Shown here in pieces: positions 8,906 to 18,316 of a DNA stretch of 64,000 bases. Source of the DNA: Spirochaetales bacterium (lineage in GTDB: Bacteria; Spirochaetota; Spirochaetia; SZUA-6; RPPD01); assembly GCA_016930675.1 (NCBI GenBank), contig JAFGGG010000043.1, positions 1-64,000 on the forward strand, read 5' to 3'. A program made the position numbers and the translations under genes. Under the pieces are notes generated by a model. That model saw nothing but the letters and a program-made list of their open reading frames with translations. It had not been told where the DNA came from and did no database searches. Within the stretch, counting starts at the first letter, position 1. Each line of letters opens with the position of its first letter.

Positions 8906-10442
8906 ATTTGTCTTTATCCTCTTATTAATTTCAGCTTCAAGCTGCATCTCGATCAACAATAATATCGACAATATTTCACTGCTATCAGAAGGCGACTGTG
9001 AACAAGAATATTACAATCTATTAAAGAGCATGGAAGCTCATAAAGGAGATATCAAGCTTATCAAGGCCGACAATCTTTTTACTTTTCTCGACGGGTTTTC
9101 GGTTGTATACTCAAGCCTTTCCCGCGACCTTCAACTCGCCGAATGGCTGAAAGTATTGAGCATCGGCGATCCTGAAAAGCTGTGCCTGGCCAGAAAAAAC
9201 CGGAATGACTTCATTAACCTTAATAAAAACAGCTTTTGGATGCTGCGCAAAAACAGTCACAGCACATCCGCCGAGCAAAGGCTGCGCGTGGAATTATGGG
9301 AGAGCATATTCGAGAAAGATATATCAAATCCGGGCGCTAAGGGGTCGGCGGAAATCAGCAAAGAAATCAGGGAGATCGAAGACGATATCCTGAAAGCCGG
9401 CAACCGTGACCTTCAGGTCTTATTGAATCAGGAAAAACAGTTTAAGCAATTATTTAAATTGAGGAACCGGTACGCGAAAATAAAGGGTCATCAAAATCAT
9501 CTATACTATATTTTTACACCGAATGAAGTTGAAGAATATAATCTTGTTAATAAAATTATTTTACGTAACCTCCCGCAACAACTGGAACCCAAACAAAATA
9601 TCGGCGGGTTGATTAATCCCGACAAGGCTGAATATTTTAATATCATAAAAAAGTCAACTCAAGGAATGGGTCTCGCCATAGATACCCAAAAAATCAAATA
9701 TTTTATTACTCATGAATATACATACAACAGGACCTTCATGACGATAATTGAACCCAAGAACGAATGCCGCATCTACATATTTTTCCCAAATTTTAAATTA
9801 TATCCCGATGAGTACTTGAATTACCTTTCTTTTTTGATGCATGAAACAGGACACGGCCTGCATTTTCAGTATATGAATATAGAACCGGCAATCTTTAATT
9901 TTTTCGATCTTACTGTCACGGAGACGGTAGCGATTTTTTTTGAAAACATGGTATTCACAAAAGAATGGATACAAACATATTTTCCCCGTCAGTTATCCGC
10001 AGCGGAAATGAACATAATCATAAAAAACAGAAAAACCTCAATCTTGGAATTCTTTCGCTTCGCGATTTTTTTGTGGATGTTTGAGAAATCGGTTTACACC
10101 GATCCCGATCAGAACATGGAAGAACTGTATAAAACCTTATCGGCTCAACTGAATATGCCGAAAACCAGCCAGTATAGGCTCTGGTATGACACCTCTATTT
10201 TTGCCTCACACGATCTCTATTACATTCACTACGCTCTGGCCTATCTCTACGCGTATAAATTGAAAATACTGCTGGAAAAAAAATACGGGCCCTACTTTTT
10301 TAAAAATCCTGAGGCCGGTAATTTCTTGGTGCAAAACCTGTTTGCATACGGCAGGTCCTTAACGCGCAAAGAAATTTTCAAAAGAATATTCGGTAATAAT
10401 GATCTGCCTGTCAAAGAGTATATCGCCTATTTAATGGAGTAA
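8895..10442 (+). CDS. Lipoprotein zinc metallopeptidase, gluzincin (M3/M2-like)
   Basis: Lipobox 'LLISASSCIS'; 'FLMHETGHGLHFQY' HExxH with downstream 'TVTETVAIFFENM'. Confidence 0.7.
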   Translation: MKSKFVFILLLISASSCISINNNIDNISLLSEGDCEQEYYNLLKSMEAHKGDIKLIKADNLFTFLDGFSVVYSSLSRDLQLAEWLKVLSIGDPEKLCLARKNRNDFINLNKNSFWMLRKNSHSTSAEQRLRVELWESIFEKDISNPGAKGSAEISKEIREIEDDILKAGNRDLQVLLNQEKQFKQLFKLRNRYAKIKGHQNHLYYIFTPNEVEEYNLVNKIILRNLPQQLEPKQNIGGLINPDKAEYFNIIKKSTQGMGLAIDTQKIKYFITHEYTYNRTFMTIIEPKNECRIYIFFPNFKLYPDEYLNYLSFLMHETGHGLHFQYMNIEPAIFNFFDLTVTETVAIFFENMVFTKEWIQTYFPRQLSAAEMNIIIKNRKTSILEFFRFAIFLWMFEKSVYTDPDQNMEELYKTLSAQLNMPKTSQYRLWYDTSIFASHDLYYIHYALAYLYAYKLKILLEKKYGPYFFKNPEAGNFLVQNLFAYGRSLTRKEIFKRIFGNNDLPVKEYIAYLME

Positions 10443-10449
10443 CCGTCGC

Positions 10450-12078
10450 CTAAAAAACAAACTCCTGCACACCCGTTTCATCGACTACCGTTGATTCGGA
10501 TTGATTCTTCGGTATACGGCTGGTAACCCGGCACGAATACACGGTTCCGGGCGAGAGGTATCCATCAACAGCAGACAAAGGAATCGCCGCTTCTATAATG
10601 CCCTGTCCGCCGGCAACGGCACCGATCGCTGAAGTCTCGGCCTCGATATTGTCCGCGTTTTTCTTCTCCAATACAATTCGTAATTGTCTGTCCGTATATG
10701 ACATAATGATACTGAGGATCCGCTTATTCTGCTTCATTATATCTATACGATATTCAATGGCCATAAGATCGCTGATATTGCCTCCTGCAAATTTTATGCC
10801 GGAAAAGAGGGTATCATTGTTCTTTGCCATGAATAAATACGTAATATCAGCCTCCGGCGTATCAAGATCAATATCACCCGCAGGATCGCGAACAACCGGC
10901 TGCAAAGACTGCCAATCGTTAATCTTGCCGTCGATAGAAATCGTTTTATGTTTTAGCCGGGAAACAGTTTTAATCCCGCCGTCCTCTGCGTATACTTCAA
11001 GACTTTCTTCATCACCCGGGGACAGTGTTCGCGTGTCTTCGGATTCGATTACATGTTCTTTTTTAAGCATGATGTGTAATGTTTTGTCTTCATCAATTCT
11101 TATTATAGATTCGTGTGAAGCATAATCCGGCCGGGTTACTTTAAGCTTTATTTCCCGGCCCTTTGCAACAAGGAAGGTAAGTTTACCTTTACCCTTGTTT
11201 TGACCATTAACAGAGATAGTGGCGTCCGCCGGTTCGGGTTGTATCTCGCAGGTAGCAGTCTGCTCGGAATCGGTGAAAGATGCGAGGTTACTCTCCTGTA
11301 CCTGAAGCAGAGCGGCCCTGTGCCCGGCGCTTAACGGAGTGGTGGAGATTTCCGTGCTGTCCAAGGTAAGTTCAAGCTCCCGGCCGGACTGTAAAATGTA
11401 CTCTTTATCCGCGATATTGGATTTTGTTTTTATGCTTAATTTTCCTTCCAACAGCGCGATGCGGGTAACCCTGTTCTCTTCCGCTCTGACTATAAAAGTG
11501 GTACTCTTAATACCGATAATACAGTTATCCGTAACAAGCCTCAGGTCCAAAGGCCGATCCGGCTTTTTGATATGCCCGATCAATGTACCCCGGACAAGCC
11601 GGACTGTCAGCATGTTCTCCCTTTCATCAAGAGTTATGACACTGCGCTCGGCAAGCCGCAGCAAGGATATTTTATTTATGCTTACATCGCAAGAAGCCCC
11701 CTCCGCAACAGTGAGAGTAATGCCCGGTTTAAGCTTTTCCCCCACCTTTAATGCTACAGGCTCTTCATTATAGACAGCGGTTACGTCTCCGCAGAGCGAG
11801 CTTGCCATAAGAGACGGGTAAGCGGAGTCCGGCCCAAAAAAAAGCGGTGAAAACATAAAAAACAGAGTAAGAATCAAAGCGCACACCAAACCCGAACCGG
11901 CAAACACAAGCGCAAGCCTGTGTTTCCATATCACGCCTCTGCTTTTTTCACTATCACTATCTGTCTGATCTATAATCCTGTACAATTTATTTTTTAAGTG
12001 TCTCTGCAGGGAATCATTTTTATAACGGGGAGCACGCACATTTTTTAAAAAATCATAAAGCTCTTGGTTTTTTTTCAT
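10450..12078 (-). CDS. FecR-domain protein with PEGA and CBM9/DOMON-like C-terminus
   Basis: One TM helix, FecR region 'LRLVTDNCIIGIKSTTFIVRAEENRVTRIALLEGKLSI', PEGA 'CEIQPEPADATISVNGQNKGKGKLTFLV', 'SIDGKINDWQSLQP'. Confidence 0.75.
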   Translation of the reverse strand: MKKNQELYDFLKNVRAPRYKNDSLQRHLKNKLYRIIDQTDSDSEKSRGVIWKHRLALVFAGSGLVCALILTLFFMFSPLFFGPDSAYPSLMASSLCGDVTAVYNEEPVALKVGEKLKPGITLTVAEGASCDVSINKISLLRLAERSVITLDERENMLTVRLVRGTLIGHIKKPDRPLDLRLVTDNCIIGIKSTTFIVRAEENRVTRIALLEGKLSIKTKSNIADKEYILQSGRELELTLDSTEISTTPLSAGHRAALLQVQESNLASFTDSEQTATCEIQPEPADATISVNGQNKGKGKLTFLVAKGREIKLKVTRPDYASHESIIRIDEDKTLHIMLKKEHVIESEDTRTLSPGDEESLEVYAEDGGIKTVSRLKHKTISIDGKINDWQSLQPVVRDPAGDIDLDTPEADITYLFMAKNNDTLFSGIKFAGGNISDLMAIEYRIDIMKQNKRILSIIMSYTDRQLRIVLEKKNADNIEAETSAIGAVAGGQGIIEAAIPLSAVDGYLSPGTVYSCRVTSRIPKNQSESTVVDETGVQEFVF

Positions 12079-12608
12079 AATTTAACCCTGTCGCCCGAAG
12101 CGATAATTTTTTCCAGCTTTTTTAATATGCGATGCACCCTGGTTCGAATTGTGGTTTCTTTTAAATCAAGAATCTCGGCCATTTCCTCATATTTCTTGTC
12201 TTCAAAAAAGTGCATCTCCACGATTACGGCCTCTTCCGGTTTTAGTTTCTTTAAAGCCTGCTTTACGGTCCAGTATTGGGCAAAGCTTTCGCTTTTATCG
12301 CTTCTTTCATCAACCAGGTAATTTCCCAGCTGTATCTTCTCGTCATCAATGCTTAACGTGGCTTTTTTCCTCTTACTATTAAGATATTTTAAAAGCTCAT
12401 TTGTTGCAATTTTATACATCCAGGCTGAAAAATTTTTTATTTCCACGTTTTTGGTTTTGATGTATTTAAGCGCGTCGGTAAAGGCGTTGGAGGTGAGATC
12501 CTCCGCTACTTCAGGGAGAGCTACGGTGCGCAGAATAAAGTTATAGATCTTGGGGAAGAACTCATCATACGCAGCGATAAAATCTCTTTCTGAATTTACG
12601 GAAATCAT
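12075..12608 (-). CDS. ECF-type RNA polymerase sigma factor
   Basis: 'RDFIAAYDEFFPKIYNFILRTV...EDLTSNAFTDALKYI...NFSAWMYKIATNELL...KYEEMAEILDLKETTIRTRVHRILKKLE'; 4-nt overlap with FecR; start at MISVNSERDF. Confidence 0.85.
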   Translation of the reverse strand: MISVNSERDFIAAYDEFFPKIYNFILRTVALPEVAEDLTSNAFTDALKYIKTKNVEIKNFSAWMYKIATNELLKYLNSKRKKATLSIDDEKIQLGNYLVDERSDKSESFAQYWTVKQALKKLKPEEAVIVEMHFFEDKKYEEMAEILDLKETTIRTRVHRILKKLEKIIASGDRVKL

Positions 12609-12614
12609 AGTAAT

Positions 12615-12675
12615 AATTGAAATGTTTTTTACTTCCGAAAAAGCCGCCACAGATGGTGGTTTTTTCGCCCACTTA
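12615..12675. repeat. Dispersed hairpin repeat family 2, minus-oriented short copy
   Basis: Reverse complement reads gggcgaaaaaaccaccatctgtggcggctttttcggaagtaaaaaac. Confidence 0.6.
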
Positions 12676-12833
12676 TTGATATGTTCTTTTATCATTTGTG
12701 TCAAGGTAAATTTTATAGTCGGAACGCTTATTAAAAAACCACGATACTTCCTATGTACAACGGATTTTGGCAAGCGGGTTGCAATACAACAAAATAAGCG
12801 CTGTTATCCAGACGCGTCTTTTAGCATTATGCT

Positions 12834-14552
12834 TTAAAACCCGACCGCAAGATATAAAGACAGCCATGATGCATATTCTTCACCATCTTCAAAACCGAAA
12901 ATATTATACCCTATCTGGTATTCACAGCATAATAGAAACATGGGATCTTCACTAAATCCCAACTGAACTCCCCCTCCGCCGACAAGATAAGCGCCGCCAT
13001 CCTCCATAAAATCCATATTTATTCGCATCATAAGACTACCTGATACATAGGGTATAATTGAAAGAACGGAGACTTTTAGCGGTAACTGAAGATGATTGGC
13101 CCACACAAGCTGAAAGGTTGAGGTGTTAATCTCCGAACCGAAACCATCGTCAACAGTAAAGGGACGAATACCGAATTCCACTCCCGTAGTAATATAGTCG
13201 TAAAATTTAAAATGTACTCCACCGCTCCACATCGGTGTATCGATCATTTCAAAATCAAGCTGGACCCCGCCGAACACAAACATATTATATGGTGTGTTCA
13301 TTATAAAATCTTCTTGTTTATCTTTTTTGGAAGAAAAAATTTCGCCCTCTACCTGAAAATCATTCACATACCAGTCACCTTGCTCGTAAACCCAGGAGCT
13401 CGATAACTTTTTTTCTGCCAGAGTAAAGGAAACAGTTGTTTTGCGTGAGTTATCAGTAACATCTCCTTCTACTGCCATAAAACTCAGGTTGGGAGTTTCT
13501 TCCTGTTTAACAAAGTGCATATAAATTCCATACGCGATGGCTATGCGGGCAGCTTCAATGGGAGATGCGCTATAAAATACTCTGATAATTTCATCATGTA
13601 TCTCCTTAGGCGCGTGGTACACAACTTCGGAAAGCGCGGCTTCACCGTTCTTCCAAACATATGCAAGCGAAATAAATTGCGCTATCCGCTTGTATGCATT
13701 TCCTGAAGTTGAAAAAGCCGTCACAAAATCCCGGCAGCTTTTTTCCAACGCGGCGTTTGATTGTTCTTTAACCGGATGATGGGTTGCCGAGAGGGATGTG
13801 TCTATAAAGGTCTTGACTGCCGCTGCGGGGATTGAGAAATTTGTCGCCTGCCTGCCGATAATCTTCCACGTATTAACACCGATTACTTTATATCCCGCGT
13901 TATATCTGTCGTCGGCGACAAGCAAAGGACCGCCTGAATTTCCGGAATCAACCTGGGCCGAGTGCTGAATAAGTGTGGTTTTTTTAGGATCGACAAGCTC
14001 CGGGACTTTGGCGAAAGCATTTGTAATATTACCTTTTCCCAACTGCCACATGGGACTACTGAGCAAACCCGGATAACCCGCGGTCCATACTTCAAGACCG
14101 TCTTTCAACCGCATATCCGAATAGGAAAGCCCCGATCTGAAAGGGCGCTTTTCGCTTTGAAAAGCAATAAGCGCCAGATCTAATGTTTTATCAACAGCAA
14201 GCACGTAACAGTTCTGATAGACAATTATTGTGCCGTCTTGTTTCTCAAACTCTAGATTTACCGATTCCGCTTCCGCTACAACATGATAATTTGTTACAAC
14301 ATAATTTGCTCCATTAGCCGCCACATAAACAAAACCGGAGCCGTATGTACCTTCGGCATAAGCCGCAAGCATATCCGCTATTTCAGTATAACCAATCCAG
14401 CTCATGGTAGTACTTAACGAGCTGAAAAACTCCCTTGTCTGCTGGCTATAAACCGGCCGGACTATGGGGATATAATCCCTTAGTTGAGCAGAAAGAGAAA
14501 ACGTAATAAATACGATTAATAAAATTCCAAAAACGGTTTTTTTATATGTCAT
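12834..14552 (-). CDS. Trypsin-like serine protease (S1C-like) with C-terminal beta-barrel-like region
   Basis: Triad: 'VTNYHVVAEAE' (His), 'DKTLDLALIAF' (Asp), 'QVDSGNSGGPLLV' (Ser); C-terminus of alternating aromatic strands ending in 'YLAVGF'. Confidence 0.75.
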   Translation of the reverse strand: MTYKKTVFGILLIVFITFSLSAQLRDYIPIVRPVYSQQTREFFSSLSTTMSWIGYTEIADMLAAYAEGTYGSGFVYVAANGANYVVTNYHVVAEAESVNLEFEKQDGTIIVYQNCYVLAVDKTLDLALIAFQSEKRPFRSGLSYSDMRLKDGLEVWTAGYPGLLSSPMWQLGKGNITNAFAKVPELVDPKKTTLIQHSAQVDSGNSGGPLLVADDRYNAGYKVIGVNTWKIIGRQATNFSIPAAAVKTFIDTSLSATHHPVKEQSNAALEKSCRDFVTAFSTSGNAYKRIAQFISLAYVWKNGEAALSEVVYHAPKEIHDEIIRVFYSASPIEAARIAIAYGIYMHFVKQEETPNLSFMAVEGDVTDNSRKTTVSFTLAEKKLSSSWVYEQGDWYVNDFQVEGEIFSSKKDKQEDFIMNTPYNMFVFGGVQLDFEMIDTPMWSGGVHFKFYDYITTGVEFGIRPFTVDDGFGSEINTSTFQLVWANHLQLPLKVSVLSIIPYVSGSLMMRINMDFMEDGGAYLVGGGGVQLGFSEDPMFLLCCEYQIGYNIFGFEDGEEYASWLSLYLAVGF

Positions 14553-14694
14553 TACAGCACCTTTTATAAAGGAATATAGATCCCCTGCAATCTTTTTATC
14601 AGTTATAATTTATTTTTTAGATACAAATCCGTGTTAATTGTTACAAAAAAATTGAATTAATACAAATATTTTACTACGTCGGCACAATCTTTTA

Positions 14695-15696
14695 CTAAAA
14701 TGATTTTAGCGGCAGATATCCGTTCGCTTCGATAAGCCTCTGTCCCTGATCTGAAAGCAGCCATTCTTTTATTTTATATGCAGCACTTTCTTGTGGCATA
14801 TCGGATCTTACTACAATATAGAGTTGCCTGATTAACGGATATGTCCTGTTTCGTATTGAGTCCCGGTCAGGGATTACACCGTTTACCGCTATCCGTTTAA
14901 TCATTTTATTCTGTGTCAAATATTCTTCAAAATAAAAAGCGGAATACCCGATCCCTCTCACATCTTGCTCTAACATATTAAGTGGTCCGATCATAGCTAT
15001 TAATACAAGCCGGGGTAATCCATGCATCATTTTCTTTCCCTTCATCACAGAACGGACCATATACGCATGATCGTCCGAATTTTCTCCACTTATATATGCG
15101 TTTATTTTGGCTGGCTCAAAGCCAAGTTCCGCCCAATCTGTTATTTCCCCGCTATAAATATCCTGAATCTGTCGAATAGTAATATTTTGCAGCGGATTTT
15201 CTATATTAACAATAAATACTAAAGAGTCCAAAGCCACCGCTTGTATGTCAAAAACCACATCCTCAGTCTCAGCCAAAAGCAGTTCATCACGGGTTGGTTT
15301 TCCGCCCACAAGAATCAGATCAAACTCTTTTCGCGCTAATCCAGTGTACGCATAATGGGTGTCGGAGTGACTAATTTTCTCATAATAAAGGTTGCTAAAT
15401 CGATTTCTCTCTTCTTCATTCTCTATACTATCGACCTGTGGTATGACCATTGTGGTACCTGTAAAAAACTTTTCCCACTGCCAGGGCATACCAATCAGCT
15501 CGCACGCTATAATTGCTCCCAAAGGCGCGGTGGCCCCAGTATTACATACTCTCGGGTAAGTATCGATGGTAAGCTTCGGTTTATCCGTACTTTCGCACTC
15601 GACATCCGAGGCAATAAAGAGTACCATAAATATGCAAAACAGGAACACATACACGATGAATGACGGATTAATACATATTTTCTTCTTGATACTCAT
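14695..15696 (-). CDS. PstS-like phosphate/solute-binding protein
   Basis: Start at MSIKKKICINPSF; 'IQDIYSGEITDWAELG', 'YSAFYFEEYL', C-terminal 'WLLSDQGQRLIEANGYLPL'. Confidence 0.8.
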   Translation of the reverse strand: MSIKKKICINPSFIVYVFLFCIFMVLFIASDVECESTDKPKLTIDTYPRVCNTGATAPLGAIIACELIGMPWQWEKFFTGTTMVIPQVDSIENEEERNRFSNLYYEKISHSDTHYAYTGLARKEFDLILVGGKPTRDELLLAETEDVVFDIQAVALDSLVFIVNIENPLQNITIRQIQDIYSGEITDWAELGFEPAKINAYISGENSDDHAYMVRSVMKGKKMMHGLPRLVLIAMIGPLNMLEQDVRGIGYSAFYFEEYLTQNKMIKRIAVNGVIPDRDSIRNRTYPLIRQLYIVVRSDMPQESAAYKIKEWLLSDQGQRLIEANGYLPLKSF

Positions 15697-15816
15697 TACG
15701 AAACTCCTTAACTCTATACGTCTTATAAGCAGTATGCCGGTGTTTGTAAAATTAAATGTCAACAATGGGTAAAAAATTGTAAAAAAATATAAAATTTTAA
15801 TCCTTTACATAATTTC

Positions 15817-16902
15817 TTATTCAATTTTGAGGGCATCTAATTTATTAGATTTTACCACACCTCGTTCCGTTATAAAAGCAGTAATCAGACGCGCCGGAGT
15901 AACATCAAAAGCATGGTTCAACGCAGTACTGCCCGTACCGAATAATTGCACCCTTTCCATCTTTCCCCGTTTTATCCCATTAATGTAGAGAACCTCTTCG
16001 GGATCTCGTTTTTCAAGCGGAATGTCCCGACCGTTTGCCAGGTTCCGGTCTATGGTCGGTATGGGCAGCGCCACATAGAAAGGAATCTTATTGTCATAAG
16101 CGGCCAGGGCCTTCAAGTACGTTCCTATTTTATTGGCCGTATCGCCGTTAACCGCCACTCTGTCCGCGCCCACAATAACCATATCGACCATGCCTTGCCG
16201 CATCAGTAAACCGCCCGCGTTATCGCAGACTAAGGTATGCGCAATCCCCTGTTCCCGCAGCTCCCATGCGGTCAGCCTTCCCTGGTTTCTGGGGCGTGTT
16301 TCATCCACCCACACATGCAGGGCAATACCCTGTTTGCGGGCCTGATAGATGGGGGCGGTAGCCGTGCCAAAATCGATACAGCCCAGGGCTCCCGCGTTGC
16401 AGTGGGTGAGAATCTGCACCGGCCGGCCTTTGTTTTGGGCACTTATTCGCTTGATTATTGTCAAACCATAGTGACCGATAGCCCGGCAGCGCTCGACATC
16501 ATCCTCCGCGATCCGTTCAGCCACCTGCAGGGCGCGTTTTTTTTTGTCCATAGGATTGTCAGCCTTTTGTAACTGCGCCCGCTGCCTATCCAAAGCCCAC
16601 ATCAGATTAACGGCAGTAGGTCTGGAAGCGGCCAGGCTGGCAAAGCTTTGTTCGATAAATTCGTCACTCCGCCGCTTTTTTTCGGCTTGGGCACATGCCA
16701 GATAGATACCGTAGGCCGCGGCCGCTCCTATAAGGGGTGCTCCCCTTACATGCATCTCCTTGATTGCCCTCACCATCTGTTCCACAGTGCGAATTTTCTC
16801 GACCACAAATTTAAAAGGCAAAAAGCGCTGGTCTATGACGCGCACGTGCTTCTTGTCGGGCGCGAGCCAAATTGTACGGTACTGTCTGCCCTGTATAAGC
16901 AT
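15817..16902 (-). CDS. mtnA: S-methyl-5-thioribose-1-phosphate isomerase
   Basis: 'VRAIKEMHVRGAPLIGAAAAYGIYLA', 'ILTHCNAGALGCIDFGTATAPIYQA', 'IVGADRVAVNGDTANKIGTY'; start at MLIQGRQYRTIWL. Confidence 0.93.
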   Translation of the reverse strand: MLIQGRQYRTIWLAPDKKHVRVIDQRFLPFKFVVEKIRTVEQMVRAIKEMHVRGAPLIGAAAAYGIYLACAQAEKKRRSDEFIEQSFASLAASRPTAVNLMWALDRQRAQLQKADNPMDKKKRALQVAERIAEDDVERCRAIGHYGLTIIKRISAQNKGRPVQILTHCNAGALGCIDFGTATAPIYQARKQGIALHVWVDETRPRNQGRLTAWELREQGIAHTLVCDNAGGLLMRQGMVDMVIVGADRVAVNGDTANKIGTYLKALAAYDNKIPFYVALPIPTIDRNLANGRDIPLEKRDPEEVLYINGIKRGKMERVQLFGTGSTALNHAFDVTPARLITAFITERGVVKSNKLDALKIE

Positions 16903-16945
16903 TGCATTGTCTCCTTGTAAACAGGCTTCTGTATACTCCGCATCA

Positions 16946-17545
16946 TTATTCGGTAAAAACATCCGACAGCAAAATACTGCAGGCACCGCTTCCCAAATCG
17001 GAATGGCATACGGCCCGAGATAATAATCTATCGATATTTTCAAACCTTTTATGTCTATTGCCTATTATGAATTCAATATTTTGAAAGCAGTTTGTTGCAG
17101 GCAGGTCACCCAATGCTCTTCCTATCTGTATTTTATCTCCCGGGTACATGGTAAACGAAAACCACGAAACGTTTTTATCAGAAGATTCAGAGACTGTCAC
17201 GCATCTCTTTCTTACATAATTGACGTAGCGATCATATTCATATGATCCGAAAATATAGTTATTTTGTTCAAAACTCGCTGCATCTTTAACAGGCATTTCA
17301 GAACCATAGATCATAAGTCTATTGAAATTATTAATACAGGTTATAAAAACCTGGGGTGATGTATTCTTTATTTTGAAAATCTGCTTTTCAATGTACATAT
17401 TTTCTATGGTTTGTGCTATAACAGTCACGCTATCATCGGTATTATTAACCAGATAAGTCGTTGTCCATTTATCACAACCTGATAAAGATACTAATAGTAA
17501 AAGTGAAATCATTGGATATTTTAGCTTAAATAACAGCAGTTGCAT
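16946..17545 (-). CDS. Hypothetical lipoprotein
   Basis: 'LLLLVSLSGCDKW' lipobox. Confidence 0.6.
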   Translation of the reverse strand: MQLLLFKLKYPMISLLLLVSLSGCDKWTTTYLVNNTDDSVTVIAQTIENMYIEKQIFKIKNTSPQVFITCINNFNRLMIYGSEMPVKDAASFEQNNYIFGSYEYDRYVNYVRKRCVTVSESSDKNVSWFSFTMYPGDKIQIGRALGDLPATNCFQNIEFIIGNRHKRFENIDRLLSRAVCHSDLGSGACSILLSDVFTE

Positions 17546-17727
17546 TTTTTCCTGTACTCACACCTATACCGGTATAATCCGGGCCGCGAAAGAAGATCAC
17601 ACCTTTCTACTATAAAACGGTGTTTTTTGCAAGCTTCGGGGCACTCAAACAGATTTTGTTAAATCATCATTGACAAAGCAATTTCCGCCGTATACTCTTT
17701 AAGAGAGAAACAAAGAGGGGCAAGGCT

Positions 17728-18066
17728 ATGGATGAGACCATTATGTCGAACAGCAAAGTCGGCAAACGTTTAAAGGGTTATAAAAAATTCGATGTGTTCA
17801 GTCTTACTTTTCAGGGAAAATCAATGCCCGTGGTAAGCTCCATCACCGTGGGCAGAGACAGAAAGAATAATATTCAAATTGACGATAACCTTACTTCCCG
17901 CCGGCACGCGGTAATTCAAAAGATCAAGGACGCCTACTTTATCAAAGACCTTAACAGCACAAACGGCACTTTTGTGAACAATAAACAAGTGCCGCAGGCA
18001 AAATATATAAAGCTGCACAGGAATGATGTAATTAAAATCGGTCGTACGGAAATAATAGTCACTTAG
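17728..18066 (+). CDS. Stand-alone FHA-domain protein
   Basis: 'ITVGRDRKNNIQIDDNLTSRRHAVIQK...FIKDLNSTNGTFVNNKQV'. Confidence 0.92.
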   Translation: MDETIMSNSKVGKRLKGYKKFDVFSLTFQGKSMPVVSSITVGRDRKNNIQIDDNLTSRRHAVIQKIKDAYFIKDLNSTNGTFVNNKQVPQAKYIKLHRNDVIKIGRTEIIVT

Positions 18067-18068
18067 AA

Positions 18069-18190
18069 GAGCTTCTTGCAAAAATATTATTTTTGCAAGA
18101 AACTCCTAAAATGGAAATTGTCAACTTATTATGGTATAAAGAATAAGTATTTTGCGAACTTAATATATTTTGAGTTTTGCAATTTTCTCA
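18069..18190. repeat. Dispersed palindromic repeat family 1, copy 1
   Basis: gagcttcttgcaaaaatattatttttgcaagaaactcctaaaatggaaattg...tatggtataaagaataagtatttt...tttgagttttgcaattttctca; high identity to 47680-47800. Confidence 0.85.
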
Positions 18191-18249
18191 GAAAACTAAA
18201 AAACCAAAACTAAAAAGCCTAACTCTTTAGTTTTTTTTTTAATACTACA

Positions 18250-18278
18250 TTGACAACCTGCTTTGCATCCCCTATCAT
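18250..18278 (+). promoter_or_regulatory. Sigma70-like promoter for the OmpA-family lipoprotein
   Basis: TTGACA-17 bp-TATCAT; aaggagg RBS before 18317. Confidence 0.55.
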
Positions 18279-18316
18279 GGAACCAGATATTTCTTAGCAA
18301 AAGGAGGACAAGAAAT

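Noticed and set aside
12609-12773. N-terminal extension of the ECF sigma factor ORF
   Set aside because: The extension (WAKKPPSVAAFSEVKN) is translated repeat family 2; the real start is about 12608.
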